A stretch of DNA of 64,000 bases from NCBI RefSeq assembly GCF_042453785.1, contig NC_091671.1:7200001-7264000 (forward strand). The letters run 5' to 3'. The notes under the pieces are model-generated. The model made no database searches, was not told where the DNA came from, and worked only from the letters and a program-made list of their open reading frames with translations. The DNA comes from Malus domestica. Lineage: Eukaryota > Streptophyta > Magnoliopsida > Rosales > Rosaceae. Numbering within the stretch: the stretch's first letter is position 1; each line of letters begins with the position of its first letter. A program made the position numbers and the translations under genes. Below, one piece after another: positions 42,718 to 54,570 of this stretch.

Positions 42718-45700
42718 ATGGAAATTATAATTGCAATTGCCTCAAAAATTGGAGAGTCCTTGGTCACACCAATAGGAACAGAGTTTGGCTATTTGGTTAA
42801 TTACCATTCCAACCTTGAAAGTCTTAGGGGTGAGATAAAAAAGCTTTTTGACAAGAAAGATGGAGTGCAGGGATTGGTAGATGCTGCCAAAAGGAACGGT
42901 GAAATCATCAAACCTGATGTTCAGAGTTGGCTAAAGAATGTGAACGACGACATGGTCAAAAAAGTGTTGCAGTTTGAGGATGAAATTAACAAGAAAAGGC
43001 GATGTGTGTATCGATGGAGCTTGAGTCGGAGAGCCTATAAGATTAAACAAGAAGTTCTTCAGCTCCAAAACGAAGGAAGATTTGAAAATGTGGCCCATCC
43101 TGCACCTCCACCAGAGATATGGTCAACATTTGAAAATGTTTTTAAGGATTTTAAGTCCAGAATGGCAAACATGAATGAGGTGATAGAGGGTTTGACGAGG
43201 GAAGAAGTACGACTGATTGGGATTTGTGGAATGGGGGGTGTGGGTAAAACCACAATGGTAAAAGAAATCATCACGAGATTGGCAAAACTGAACCTGTTTG
43301 ATAAAATTGTAATGGCAACTGTGTCTCAAAGTCCAAGTATTAGGACGATCCAGTCGGAAATTGCAGAAGAAATAGGTTTGGAATTGAAGGAGGAATCCGA
43401 GTCCGGAAGAGCACGAAGGCTACATGGGAGACTCATGGAAATAAAGAGGATCCTGATTGTATTAGATGATGTCTGGGCAGAGCTTGATTTTAAGGCTATA
43501 GGACTCCCTTCTGGAGATGCTCATAAAGGGTGCAAAGTTTTGTTGACATCACGAGATTCGGACGTTTGCAACAGGATGCGAAGTCAACAAATTATTGCAG
43601 TCCCGATTTTAACAACAGAAGAATCACATGAGCTCTTTCGAGAAATGGTGGGTGAATCCTTTAATGATCCTGATTTACGTTCCACTGCAAAAGATGTATT
43701 AAAGGAATGTGGAGGTTTACCTATTGCAATTGTAACTGTTGGAAAAGCCCTAGAAAAGAAAAACAAACGTGAATGGGATGATGCCCTTAATCAGTTGCGA
43801 AATTCTACCCCAGTGAACATCCCTGGAGTGAATGACAAAGTTTATTCTAGCATAAAATGGAGTTATGATAGATTGGAGAGTGATGAAGCCAGGTTATGTC
43901 TTTTACTTTGTTGTTTATTTCCAGAAGACTATGATATTCCAATTGAATATTTGGTTCGATATGGGTGGGGTCGAGGATATTTTAGCAGCTGCGTTACTTT
44001 GGAAGATGCAAGAAATAGAGTGCATTCTTTGGTTGGCCAACTAAAAAGAAGGTTTTTGTTGCTAGATAGTGGCAAGAGTGAGGCTACAAAAATGCATGAC
44101 GTAGTTCGTGATGTTGCCATATGGATTGCTTCAAGAGATGCACATGGATTTTTGATAAGAAGTGATGCTGAAAATAAAGGGTGGCCAAATTTAGCTACAT
44201 ATGACCATTACACTACAATCTCACTTGTTGGCGATTTGGAGATTCAAGATGGTTTGAAATGCCCAAAACTTGAGCTTCTACAGACGATGGAAGGACTTTT
44301 TTCAGAAGGTAGCATGGACAACATTTGTAAGGCGATGAAAGAACTGAAGGTTTTAGCTTTGGTGCAAATGAAAAACCGAGGCTCATCAAGCTCACTAGGA
44401 TTACTGAAGAACCTGCGGACCTTGACCCTAAATGGGTCTAAATTTGATGGCATGTCTACTGATGTTATTGGGAGTTTGGAGAATTTAGAAATCCTCAGCT
44501 TTCGGGATTGTGATTCCATGCGTGAGTTGCCGAGGGAAATTGGACGACTTAAACAGTTGAGGTTGTTAGATACGACAAACTGCAGGAATCTTGAGGTGAT
44601 TCCACATGGTATCTTCTCCAACTTATGTAGACTTGAAGAGTTGTATATGATGGGTAGCTTTAATAAATGGGAAATTGGAAGAGGAAGAGAAGATAAGGGG
44701 ATGGCAAGTATTTCTGAGGTGATGTCTCTGTCCGATCATTTGAAGGTTCTAGCCATAGAGATTCCCAGTGTCATCCACTTGTTGCCAAAAAACATAGTCT
44801 TGAAAAGCCCAACAATAAGATTCGGTATATGCCCTGCAAGACGGACAGAAGCAACTTATGCATTCAAAGAATGTTTGAGGACAACTTATGCATTCGAAAA
44901 TTGTTTGATGATTGAAGAAAGTGATGCAAGGGAGTTGGAGGAGAGTCAAGCAGTTAGACTTTTGTTGAAAAAATCTAAAAAATTGTATTTGTGGGAGGTT
45001 AAGAATTTCTCTGTCCTCACTGATTTAGACCAAGAAGGATTTCAAGATTTGAAAGAATCTTTGGATATGTCCAAATATCGAGTATCTTGCAAATGGAACA
45101 AGTGGGTTTTTGACCAACCTAAGAGTCCTTCGATTGCAATTTTGTGGTGTCTTAAAATACGCCTTTTCATTATCAGTAGCAAGAAACTTGGTATAGCTCC
45201 AGAAATTAAATATTATTGGATGCAATCAAATGGAAGAAATTGTGTCGAAGCAGGGGAGGGAACATGAGGGGGAAGCCGATATGATATCTTTCCATAATTT
45301 AACCAATTTAACTCTCAAGGTTCTAGGGAGTTTGGTTGGTTTCTTCCAAGCCAACAAGCTACACTCCAACCAAGAGGTATGTCCCACTCTCCAATCTCTA
45401 TGATATGAAATTTGAAATTGTTTAACTGATAATGATTTTTCTTTTTCAGGAAACAACGGCAAGGGTTGAGCATCAATCTGCAGGCATATTTGAAAAAGCA
45501 ATATTTCCATCAAAGTGCATTTCATGGTTTCCAAGTTTAGAAGAGGTAGAATTGGAAGATATGAATTTTGAAGGCGTGCTATTTGATCTGAAAATCCATG
45601 GCCAGACAACTCCAATATTTCCCCAGTTACGTAACTTGGAGATATGGGCTTGTTCGTTTACACACTTGTGGAAAAACATTCTGTCTGGATTTCAGGGCTT

Positions 45701-47066
45701 CCAAAATTTGAGATATTTGATGATATTTAGTTGTTCTGGTCTAAAATATGTGTTCTCGCATTTAATTGCCCGAGAACTTTTGAATCTTGAAGAGGTAAAG
45801 ATAATTGGCTGTCCGGACATGGAAACTATAGTCAGAATCACAGAGGAAAATGAAGAAGAGGCGACAAAATACATGATTTTGTTTCCGAAACTGAACACAT
45901 TTGAACTAGAATACCTGCCTCGTCTCACAAGTCTTTGTCCAGAGGGATTTACATTTCTGTGCTCATCCACAAAAAATATGCGCGTGAAAATTTAAAGACA
46001 TTGGATGCTGTAATTCCACAAAGAAAGAAGTTGGAGAATAACTTGAAGAAGGATTCAACAAGTCGTGATTTCAGCACTTCTCCAACACGTTCATCGAATT
46101 GGTGCCCTGCTGGATGTGGATGCGCACCATACTCAAGACCAAACGCCCACCGCCCCATTGAAATATTGCCACGTCCAATTAATTTGGAGGTAAGCTTTTA
46201 AATTAGGTTCAATTAACCTCCATAAGTACAACTTTTAATTAGTATTGTATCATCTTGTTGATCGTGTTTAATTTTCCAGGTTACACCAACTAATCTTGAG
46301 GACTCAAATGATGATGATAATCTCGAAAGTCTTATTGTACGTGAGTGTAAATCAATGGAAGTGATTTTCCAACTCAAGGGACCGAAGCATGAAGAAAATA
46401 GTCACTCCGTTGAAGCATTCAATAAATTGAGGTTCTTGAAGTTATATACATTGCCAAGTTTAACGCGTGTTTGGGAAACGGATAGTTCACAACCGATGTT
46501 GACAGGAAGCAGCTTCGGAAACTTGAAATCGCTGAAGGTCGGTTTTTGCAACCAGTTGAAATACTTGTTTTCATCGTCCACAGTCAAACTTCTTGTGAGT
46601 ATAGAGGACATAGAAGTTGAATTCTGTGAGAAGATGGAAGAAATCGTTGCCGCAGAAGAAGAAACTGATGAAATAATTACGTTACCTAAAGTGAAGATCA
46701 TGTGGCTTCGAAGTCTGCCAAAACTCAAGTATTTTTGTGGTGAAGCTTATACTTTGAAGTTGCCGTCTTTGGAGGTCTTGGTGGTTACTGACGTGCAAAA
46801 CTTAAGCCTATTCGCTCCAAAGCTTATTGCCACACATCCCCGATTGCAAGTACGCACCGCGTTGGGAGTGGTTGAATGGAAGGGGGACCTCAATGCCACT
46901 CTAAGGAATATTTACGTCACAAGGTATGCTTTAATATAAGGTTTTTAATTTCCAATCATTTATGGCAACACCACAAAAATTTTGACAACAAATTTAGGCA
47001 AAGCATAATCAACAGTTCAGATTTAGTTTGACGAAAGTGTAATCAAAACTTAGTCAAAAACTATAT

Positions 47067-47098
<32 letters not shown>

Positions 47099-47257
47099 CT
47101 GTATATATGTATGTGCGTATGTGCACACTAGAGTGTATTTAGATATGTTTTTCTTCTTTTGAAAACTCAATTATATCTCAAGAAAACTTCTGTCTTTTAT
47201 TTCTAACACAGGAAGGGTGAAGATGATGAAATCGACAGGGAGGACGAACACAATTAA
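42718..47257 (+). pseudogene. CC-NBS-LRR (CNL) disease-resistance gene, frameshifted in the LRR (NLR copy 2)
   Basis: Exon 1 encodes a coiled-coil N-terminus and a full NB-ARC domain: P-loop GMGGVGKTT (residues 171-179), FDKIVMATVSQSP, kinase-2 LIVLDDVW (about 246), GCKVLLTSRD, GLPL (about 333), CCLFPEDY and KMHDVVRD with the MHD triad at 459-461. LRRs follow. An extra A in the run at 45052-45054 (about residue 778) shifts the frame; the correct LRR frame (CPNIEYL, then GFLTNLRVL) runs on with a TAG at 45194-45196. Later exons, inferred from splice sites and NLR copy 1, are 45450-46190, 46280-46923 and 47213-47257. A 10-bp loss near 45990 breaks the second one. As written, the protein would stop at 849 residues with a truncated LRR. 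The class is the RPS2/RPS5-like CNL group. Confidence 0.88.
47068..47100. repeat. (CA)n(TA)n microsatellite in the last NLR intron
   Basis: Runs of CA followed by TA dinucleotides lie between the third and fourth NLR exons. Confidence 0.85.
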
Positions 47258-47888
47258 TTGATCAAGCACAAAGGTTAACATGTCTCCATCTTCAACTTCT
47301 TCTAGGTTTAGTAAAAACTGCTATTTTCGGAAACAAATATATACAATAAGCATAACCGTTTCAACTTATTTGAGTTTCAGTGATTTCTAATATTCTCCAA
47401 TGCATGCAGAACAACAATTCAAAGAAGGTTGTGGCTTCAACAATTCGTTTACTATCTCATATGTACAAACCAATAAAATGTCATTTGTTGCACCAGACTT
47501 TCATTCCAAAAATACTATTTGTGTTGCTTATTTTATGCATGTATGATAAATTTCGAGTGCAATTGTTACTGTTTGTATCTAAGTTCGCATTATTAATGTT
47601 TGTTTATTTGCCCGAAGAAATGAGAAATGCTTATGTAAAAATAAATGAATTAAGATTAAAACAAGAAAAACTTTACACTACTCAAACTTGCAAACACTCA
47701 AACTACAAGCATTATGAATAAACACGGAATCAGGCTACGCAATTGCCTTCATCATAACATGATTTTGGCCCCCATTTTCTAATTTCCTACCACATTTTCA
47801 CATTCTTTCCATGAATTTTATAATACCTATGCAAAAGAGTTCAATCTAGGGGCTCCAAAAATATCACAGATAGAACAATTAACACAAA

Positions 47889-48052
47889 AAGGTCGTACCC
47901 AGTGCACAAGGCTTCCGCTTTACGCAGGGTCTGGGAGAGGTGAATGTCGGCTAGCCTTACCCCCATTTATAAAGAGGCTGCTCCCAAGTCTCGAACCTGA
48001 AACCTACCGCTCATGGGCGAAGGCACTTGCCATCGCACCAAGTGCGACCTCT
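47889..48052 (-). mobile_element. tRNA-derived SINE (Au-like), 164 bp
   Basis: On the minus strand it starts AGGTCGCACTTGGTGCGATG, contains a Pol III B-box-like GGTTCGAGACTTG and ends GGGTACGACC plus a short T tail, as in plant Au-type SINEs. It is flanked by the perfect 18-bp duplication TAGAACAATTAACACAAA (47871-47888 and 48053-48070). Confidence 0.9.
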
Positions 48053-48059
48053 TAGAACA

Positions 48060-48395
48060 ATTAACACAAATCAAATAAAAATTTGAAATCAAGAATCGAT
48101 CCCAAAACTGAAAGTTGAAATTTTGGAAAAGAACTTACATCGGAGGACAGCCCACCAGGACAGGATCATTTATACCTCTTGGGTCAAGAATACTGGCAGG
48201 AAAACCACGGTCACCGTTTCTTTGATCTGAAATTCAGGAAACTTGGCTACGAATCTATAGAAACTAACTTGGGAGTTGGAAAGAGGACGGAAAGAGGAGT
48301 CTGGATATGTAATTTGACGGCCGTTGGTGACCGGTGGACGAAAATAAACTTCATGCGAAAACAAGACCAGATTGAGGTAAGAAAGAAAAATACAT
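48060..48395 (-). repeat. Copy of the exon-like module (paired with 13080-13400 and 50400-50700)
   Basis: Shares AAGAACTTACATYGGAG, CCTCTTGGGTC and the CTACGAATCTATAGAAACTAAC block. At about 48395 it joins directly to RING-CH intron sequence, and this joint has replaced the last RING-CH exon expected here (compare 19932-20145). Confidence 0.7.
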
Positions 48396-49225
48396 AGGCA
48401 GAAATAACATGTCAGTCAGGCAAGACAAGTAATTGCAACCATAACACAACACAATGAAGAAACATACCATGAGGATTTTGAACAAACATAATGAAGTGTA
48501 ACCAAGAGCATACAAATATCAAAAATATAGAAAAGAATGCTATACAATCACTATAAGTGATTTCAAAGGCCATCTTCTATTTCTGTTTCTGGGAAAAAGT
48601 CATGTCGTCAAGATATCATTCCATTTCCTTACCATGATGAGTAAAATGAAATTTGAACTTGCTTGCTGTTCTTGCATATCTTCTCCTCATCCTGGTTACC
48701 AACCCAGCAAGTCTTCACCAATCCATCTATGATGTATGTACGTCATTGTAATATCATGTGATGCAGCTTACCTAGATTATATTTCCTGTAGCCTAAGTTT
48801 AGATATTTCCTTTGGAGAGGGTATAGCGTGCAAGGTCCTAAGAACTTTACCAAATTATCATCCTTCGAGTATAGAAAATCTTCCAAATGTATAAACGAAA
48901 TAAACTTGTGACGGAACCAAAGAATGAAAATGCTTCTCATCATTTACTAATCCATATGCATAATTTAAACATTTTCAACGTAGGAGCTCAATTCTTGTAT
49001 ACAGACACACTTCCTTTAGCTTGCATTGGACCTCGCACTTTCCACTAATGTAAATGCCACATCAAAAGTGAAAGAGCGACTCCGGAAACCAATTACATCC
49101 ATGTGCTTGCACTTCAATGCAGAAACAGAACAAAACATAATCCTAAAGTTTTCGGACTATCATTAAACACGCAAGCATAACAAACATTCACAATCCAGCA
49201 AATGGGTGTTCATAATTTCAAGCAG
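48396..49225. repeat. RING-CH intron block, uninterrupted copy
   Basis: This copy is continuous from the equivalent of 20165 through 20870 to the equivalent of 35433-35600. It therefore shows the arrangement before the LTR retrotransposon at 21205-35427 entered the other copy. A 330-bp stretch (20871-21199) has no counterpart here. Confidence 0.75.
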
Positions 49226-49276
49226 AGACACCAAAAGTCAAAGAAAATAATAAATTAAATCTGAAAATTTTTGTAC

Positions 49277-49587
49277 TCAAGTATCTCCCTTGATCTTGAA
49301 CTTAGTCTCAGCACATTGCTTATGAGCAGCACCCAAATCCCCCTTGCAAGAACACCCCAAGTCAATCGGGACCCAGAGGCAGGGTCGGTCGGTCCCACCA
49401 CCTCCCTCCAAACCCAAGTCATTCCTGCAATTTCTCTCAACTTTACTCAAATGCACCACCTTCTTCACCTCCGAAACCCCACTCTCTCCACTGAACAACA
49501 CTGGCTGTCGTCAGAGCCATCTGAGTCCGACGCGCCACTGCCTCCGGTGGCCAAACGGCGGTGGTGGATTGTCTCGGGAGCTGACAT
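49277..49587 (-). pseudogene. RING-CH E3 ligase-like gene, first exon(s), damaged
   Basis: The ATG is at 49587 (MSAPETIHH...), followed by an acidic Ser/Asp stretch. An additional AG in a GA run near 49480 shifts the frame; the next frame continues SGVSEVKKVVHLSKVERNC. The RING-CH core LGCSCKGDLGAAHKQCAE is recognisable with its CxC and His-x2-Cys ligands, but the usual first Cys-x2-Cys reads CRND, losing one Cys through a small in-frame deletion. The exon reaches a stop just after FKIKGDT, with no clean donor. The last exon is absent downstream. A working gene would be a membrane-anchored ubiquitin ligase; this one is dead. Confidence 0.8.
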
Positions 49588-49589
49588 TC

Positions 49590-49990
49590 GTGAAACCCAG
49601 AAAGAGAAATGGCGTGAAATGGTGAAGTGTTAAAGTTGCGGCATTCAGAGATCAAACATGGTGGGGTTATAGAGCAGGTGGAGATGTTTTTTCTCTATCC
49701 TCAATCAAAATATCAATGTCTCCCTCCTCCCTCGATCACTGTCTTTATTTGTGTGTCAGTTTCGAGCAATGGCTTTGCTGAACGAGAGAGGGAGAGGGGA
49801 AGGAGTTCCGAAGCAAATTATGAGGAGGGTGGTGGGGGCAGACTGCTCCGATCACAGATATATTTCAAGGATCACAATTAAAGACTTGCAATCTTTTAAG
49901 GCTGCCAGTTGTGGGACACTCGCAGTCAGACACACACAGATGGAGACAAAACACAAGCAAGACTTGTAAAAGACTTTGAATTAGAATTAG
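49590..49990. repeat. RING-CH upstream region, third copy (paired with 178-360/1300-1520 and 1740-2130)
   Basis: Shares GTGAAATGGTGAAGTGTTAA, TCCTCAATCAAAATATCAA, GTGTCAGTTTCGA and GACTTGCAATCTTTTAAGG. It lacks the Harbinger-like element found at 361-1308 and so serves as an empty-site reference. Confidence 0.8.
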
Positions 49991-50200
49991 TAAATTAGTG
50001 TGTGTAGGGGTGGCTCTGTATGGGGTTCCAAACTGAAAATGGAATTTCGAATCCCAAATCGAAAATTTTCAAAACGAGAATTTGAAAACCAATCTCAAAT
50101 CAAAATTTCGGTATTCCTAATTTTCGGGATTCACAAAATGTTTTCGATATCAGGATGGGTCGGGATTGAATTTTGGGTTTTGGGCTGAAATTTGAGTTCA
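49991..50200. other. Possible decayed hAT MITE fragment
   Basis: Starts near GTAGGGGTGGC and continues with repeated TTCGAATCCC/AAAATTTTC phrases, which resembles the ends and interior of hAT MITEs. The second end and a target duplication were not found. Confidence 0.25.
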
Positions 50201-50860
50201 TCATAACATGATTTTGGCCCCATTTTCTAATTTCCTACCATATTTTCACATTCTTTCCATGAATTTTATAATACCTATGCAAAAGAGTTCATTCATTGCT
50301 ATTTCAAAACAATACAAGGTTCTACAGAGTTCAATCCCACATCATGTTATAGACATGCTTCATCTACAGAGTGCAATACCAGAAGTCTCATCTCCGACAT
50401 TCATACAGAATATCGAATAAAAATTCGAAATCCAAAATCAATCCCAAAATTGAAAGTTGAGATTTTAGAAAAATAACTTACATTGGAGAACAGCCCACGA
50501 GAAGAGGATCATTTCTACCACTTGGGTCGAGCTCCAATTCCGGCGATATGGCCGGAAGTTGGCCGGAAAACCCTGGGTCACCGTTTCTTAAATTTGAAGT
50601 TGAGGAAAATCGCCTACGAATTTATAGAAACTAACTTGGGGATTGGATAAAGGACGGTAAGAGCATTCTGGATGTGTCGTTTGAGAGCCTTTGGTGACCC
50701 GTGGACGACAGAGCTGTTGCGCCGGCACTCGGCAGTCGTCGGCTTGCTGTTTAATGGGGCTCCTGTTGCGGCTCAAAAGATGAGGAGGAGAGAGGATACG
50801 GGAGGAGAGATGGGTTTCTCCCACTTTTTACATCTTAATTCTTTTCCGTATTTTTTTTAG
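50200..50860 (-). repeat. Copy of the exon-like module (paired with 12840-13550)
   Basis: The order is the same as at 12840-13550, including GATTTTGGCCCCATTTTC, TTCAATCCCACAYCATG and GAGCTGTTGCGYCGGCACTC. The minus-strand frame keeps QVSFYKFVGDFPQLQ at its end but differs upstream by indels. Confidence 0.7.
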
Positions 50861-50861
50861 G

Positions 50862-51830
50862 ATGATTTTAAATGCGGTACTTAACTATAAATATTCTTTG
50901 ATTAAAACCTTGTTGGTTTTCAATTTTTGATCTAAGCCCTTGAAATTAATGTGATAATTTATTTTTATGTACGTTACTATATTTTTTAAAATAAAAAATG
51001 GAAATTTATAGTTGTTTATATTAATGACATTTTAAATAAAAAACCATAATTTGTGGGATTAAAAATATTAAAATATAAACATACTATTATGTGTGTGTGT
51101 ACAAACATGGGTACATTCATAAAAAATTAACCAACAAATTAGTGTATCAAAACATGGGTACATTCTTCAAAATCATAAAAAAAAATAATAATAAGATATT
51201 AGGCTTGATAAAATTAGTAAATTTATTTGATTAAACTTAACATGGATACATTCTCAAATCAAAGAAAAAAAAAATGTACCCATATAAGTTTAAAAATGGA
51301 TTAGAAAAATAAATATTGAATATATTTTATATAAAAAAAATGGTAAATTTTACATATAACAAATTGGTATATTTAAGAATGAGTACATTTTAAGATTAAA
51401 AATTTGAAAAAAAATTACATGAATGGTACATATAATTAGCATGGGTACATTTAGCAAAATTAAAAATGGGTACAAATAAATAAAAAAATATGGGTACAAA
51501 TACAAATAAAACTTTATAAAATATGGGCACAAAAAAAAATATATGGGTATAAATTAAAACTGAAAAGAAAATTGATAAAAATTAAGAAAAGGTTGGAAAT
51601 TAAAAAATGGTACAAACTAAATATAAAAATATATGATAAAAAATTTAGCCATAAATATAAATATATTAATTGTAACGTTTTTAACATTAAGTGAATATAT
51701 TTAGAAATAAAAAATATTTTATTATTGAAATAATTAATGATGTTATTAATACCAAGGACCTTGATAAAAAAATGAAAAGGAATAAGATCAAAGGAGTAGG
51801 AAAAAAAAGGATGAGAACCTAATTTCTCAT
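50862..51830. repeat. AT-rich insertion with repeated ATGGGTACA motif
   Basis: This 0.97-kb block is absent from the paired copy, where 13540 continues directly into the equivalent of 51835. It contains many ATGGGTACA and GGGTACAAAT motifs in very AT-rich sequence. The ends carry loosely inverted CCTTGTTGG and CCTTGGTATT phrases. It is probably a mobile-element insertion of unknown class; no ORF is convincing. Confidence 0.5.
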
Positions 51831-51834
51831 TTTT

Positions 51835-53165
51835 TATATAGAATATACGATATAATCTATCACCAAAATTGATTTTGGTATGTGAGATGAGATGGAATAC
51901 GTTTTAATGATAATTGTGACTAGAAGTAATATAATTCAAATTCGTATTTGATGATAATTGAATATAAAATTTTTCACTTACAAATTACAAATAAAAAAAA
52001 ATACCATTAATTTTACTTTTAATACACATCTAAATAAAAAGAAACAAAATGAAAAGAAAAATAAATAAAATAATTTGAAATAGAAATGAAAAATAAAGGT
52101 AAACTGACAGAGCCCACCATGATTTGCTGGATTTTGCAATATGGCATCCATGATTTGCGGAGCCCACCGTCGCAAAGAAGAAGAATTTGGAAAGCTCAAT
52201 CCTTGTCTTTTTCTTATATAAGTGTCGTTTTAATGAACCGAATGTTCCGATTCCAGCATCCAAAATACCCCAATGTGAATTTTTTTCATACTACAATTGG
52301 ATTTTATCTTAAAATTATGAAGTTTTGGAGCATTGGTCACGCCATCAAGCTCCTTTGTGTTGGATTTCGTTAGAGATCGTAATTAATCAATCACCCATTT
52401 TGTGTCTCCCTCCAAAACATTAAATTGAAACTTGAACTCCGTAGCAAATAAGAGCCCAATTTGACAACCAAAATCTTCATCATTCGAGCATCAATGTTCT
52501 CTTAAATTCGTTGTGAGCAAACCACCATGAAATCTCCTTCACGTGCATCTCATAAAAATAGAACGATACAGAGAAGATTAGTGTGACTCCTAAGCTAGGA
52601 TTACACGTATGAATCGCAAAATAGTTCCTCCTCCACTCTTTGATTCTCTCTTTCACTGGCTAACAATATTTTACTCTACCTTTTCACTCCTAAGTAAGAA
52701 ATAACATCTTTCTGAAAATTTCACATTTGACCTTAATTTATCTCTTTTGCACTATTTGACTGAACGACAAATTTTGATTGTCTAAATATTTATATCAAAC
52801 TACAAATAATATTGATATTATATATTAATAATGTAACTGGAATTGTAGTACCCAACATATCTATCTTGAAAAAAAATTTGTTGTCTATGAAGTGGCCTAC
52901 TCGACCCTCTCTTGTACTCTTAAGTCTTGTCCATTTTGAGTTTGTGTAAATAGATCATTGTTAACAATTGGCATTCAGTATTGTGATTTAGTGGTATTCA
53001 TCATCACTTGTAAGAAAAAAAAATTGGAGTGACGAGTTTGTGTAATCATTGTATTAAAGAAAAAAAAATTTAAAAAAAAAAATTTTGGTCGGACAAAAAC
53101 ACGAAAATGCCCTTAAAGCCCAGAGTGCCCCCACTACCCTACCCGCTGCCTGCAAGTTCTTTCCT
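51835..53165. repeat. Segmental duplication paired with 13545-15262
   Basis: Colinear with the other copy through GATCGTAATTAATCAATCACCC, GGATTACACGTATGAATCG and AAACACGAAAATGCCCTTAAAG. Here the sequence continues past GCAAGTTCTTTCCTCGCC into CT-rich sequence, while copy 1 is cut at 15262. Confidence 0.75.
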
Positions 53166-53553
53166 CGCCTCTGTTTCCCTCGCTTTCTCCCTCTCAGACA
53201 TTTGAGGACTCAAAACCTCTTTTAACCCTCTCCTTCTCACTCTCAAATGTCACCCTTTCTCACTCATACGCACGCCCAGTGATCTCTGAAGCACCAATTT
53301 CTCTTCCCTTTGGCTCTCTGCATCTCACCAGAGGTAAAAAGCCCCTGTTTTATTTTATTTTATTTTATTTTTTACTTTTTCCTCTGTAAATTTAATCCAA
53401 TGGATTTTTCGTGTACCCTTGCAGTAATACAGGAAGAATTTTGTAGTATTTCTGGTTGTTGGATGATACTGGAATAATTATTGGGATTTTGAAGAATTTC
53501 TGGTTCGTATGATATATTTGCTAAAAGACCCAAAATTTTGAAGCAGAGCGGCC
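53166..53553. other. CT-rich leader-like sequence upstream of the ZMYM1-like pseudogene
   Basis: It contains CTCTCTGCATCTCACCAG, a (TTTTA)n run near 53350, and nothing coding. It could be the former 5'UTR and first intron of the pseudogene. Confidence 0.35.
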
Positions 53554-54570
53554 ATGGAAAGGTGTTTGAAAAGAAAATCATATGATGAGTCAATGGAGTC
53601 GTCATCGTCTCCGAAGGAGAAGGACAAAAGCTCGAAACAAGCTTGCATCGAAATCAACTTGGAAGATCTTCCTGTTGATCCCTTGCTGCGCACTCGAATT
53701 TGGGATTAGCATCCAAATGTTCGAGTTCGAGAGCAAGTTCGAGGAGTACGTATACAAAAAGGTCATTTTCAGACTTCATACCAGGACTTCCCCCACAAGA
53801 ATACTAGTGGGGGACCGAGAAGGTTTATATCTGCTTGGTTTATGAGTTTCCGACTGGTTGGAAGATAGTATAGTGAAAGATGCTTCATGTTGTCTATGCT
53901 GTTATCTGTTTAAGCTAAATACAGGAGAGCAAGCCCGCGGTGATTGCTTTGTTAGTAAAGGGTTTTGGAATTGGAAGAAGGAAAGGTTGCATGGTCATGT
54001 TGGAGGACGGAATAGCACCAAAAGAATGTAAAACTATATTGGGTGTATCAATTGTTTGTATGAGGTTTATTTTGCATCAAGGGCTTGTATATTGCGGAGA
54101 CGATGAATATGAAGGTTCAAACAATGAAGGAGTTTTTCTTGGACTCTGGAATTACCAATGTGGTCGCCACGAAGAGTTAAAAGCTGTCACATTGAGAAAT
54201 CCTCCATTAGGTCTGAAGTTGGCTTCACCTGATACTCAGAAGGACATCATAATTGCTTTTTCAATGGAAATATCAATGCAATCGTTAAAGATATTGGTGG
54301 TTCGCACTTTTCCATTCTTATCGATGAGCGTCATGACTTGTCTTCAATGAAGCAATGGACTATTGTAATACGTTTTGTGGATAAAGGTCAAGTGATTGAG
54401 CCTTTTTTATGCATTGTACAAGCCACTGATAATACTGCTGACTCACTTAAGGTGGCTATTGATGATTTCTTTTCTACCCATGGATTAAGCATGTCAAAGC
54501 TAGGGGACAAGTAATATGCTTGGTGAGTTGAATAGTATTAAGACACTTACAAATTACAATGAAGGAGAAT
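53554..54570 (+). pseudogene. ZMYM1-like (TTF-type zinc finger/hAT-related) protein pseudogene
   Basis: Begins MERCLKRKSYDESMES and INLEDLPVDPLLR. Successive frames then carry family pieces: QKGPFQTSYQDFP, RFISAWF, the TPDIQKDI-like SPDTQKDIIIAF, IVIRFVDKGQVIEPF and FFSTHGLSMSKLRGQ, then NMLGELNSIKTL. Multiple stops and frameshifts separate them. The Tyr-Asp-Gly-Ala segment expected between KLRGQ and NMLGEL is deleted. Plant proteins of this type are domesticated or active relatives of hAT transposases. No introns are apparent between the pieces. Confidence 0.75.
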
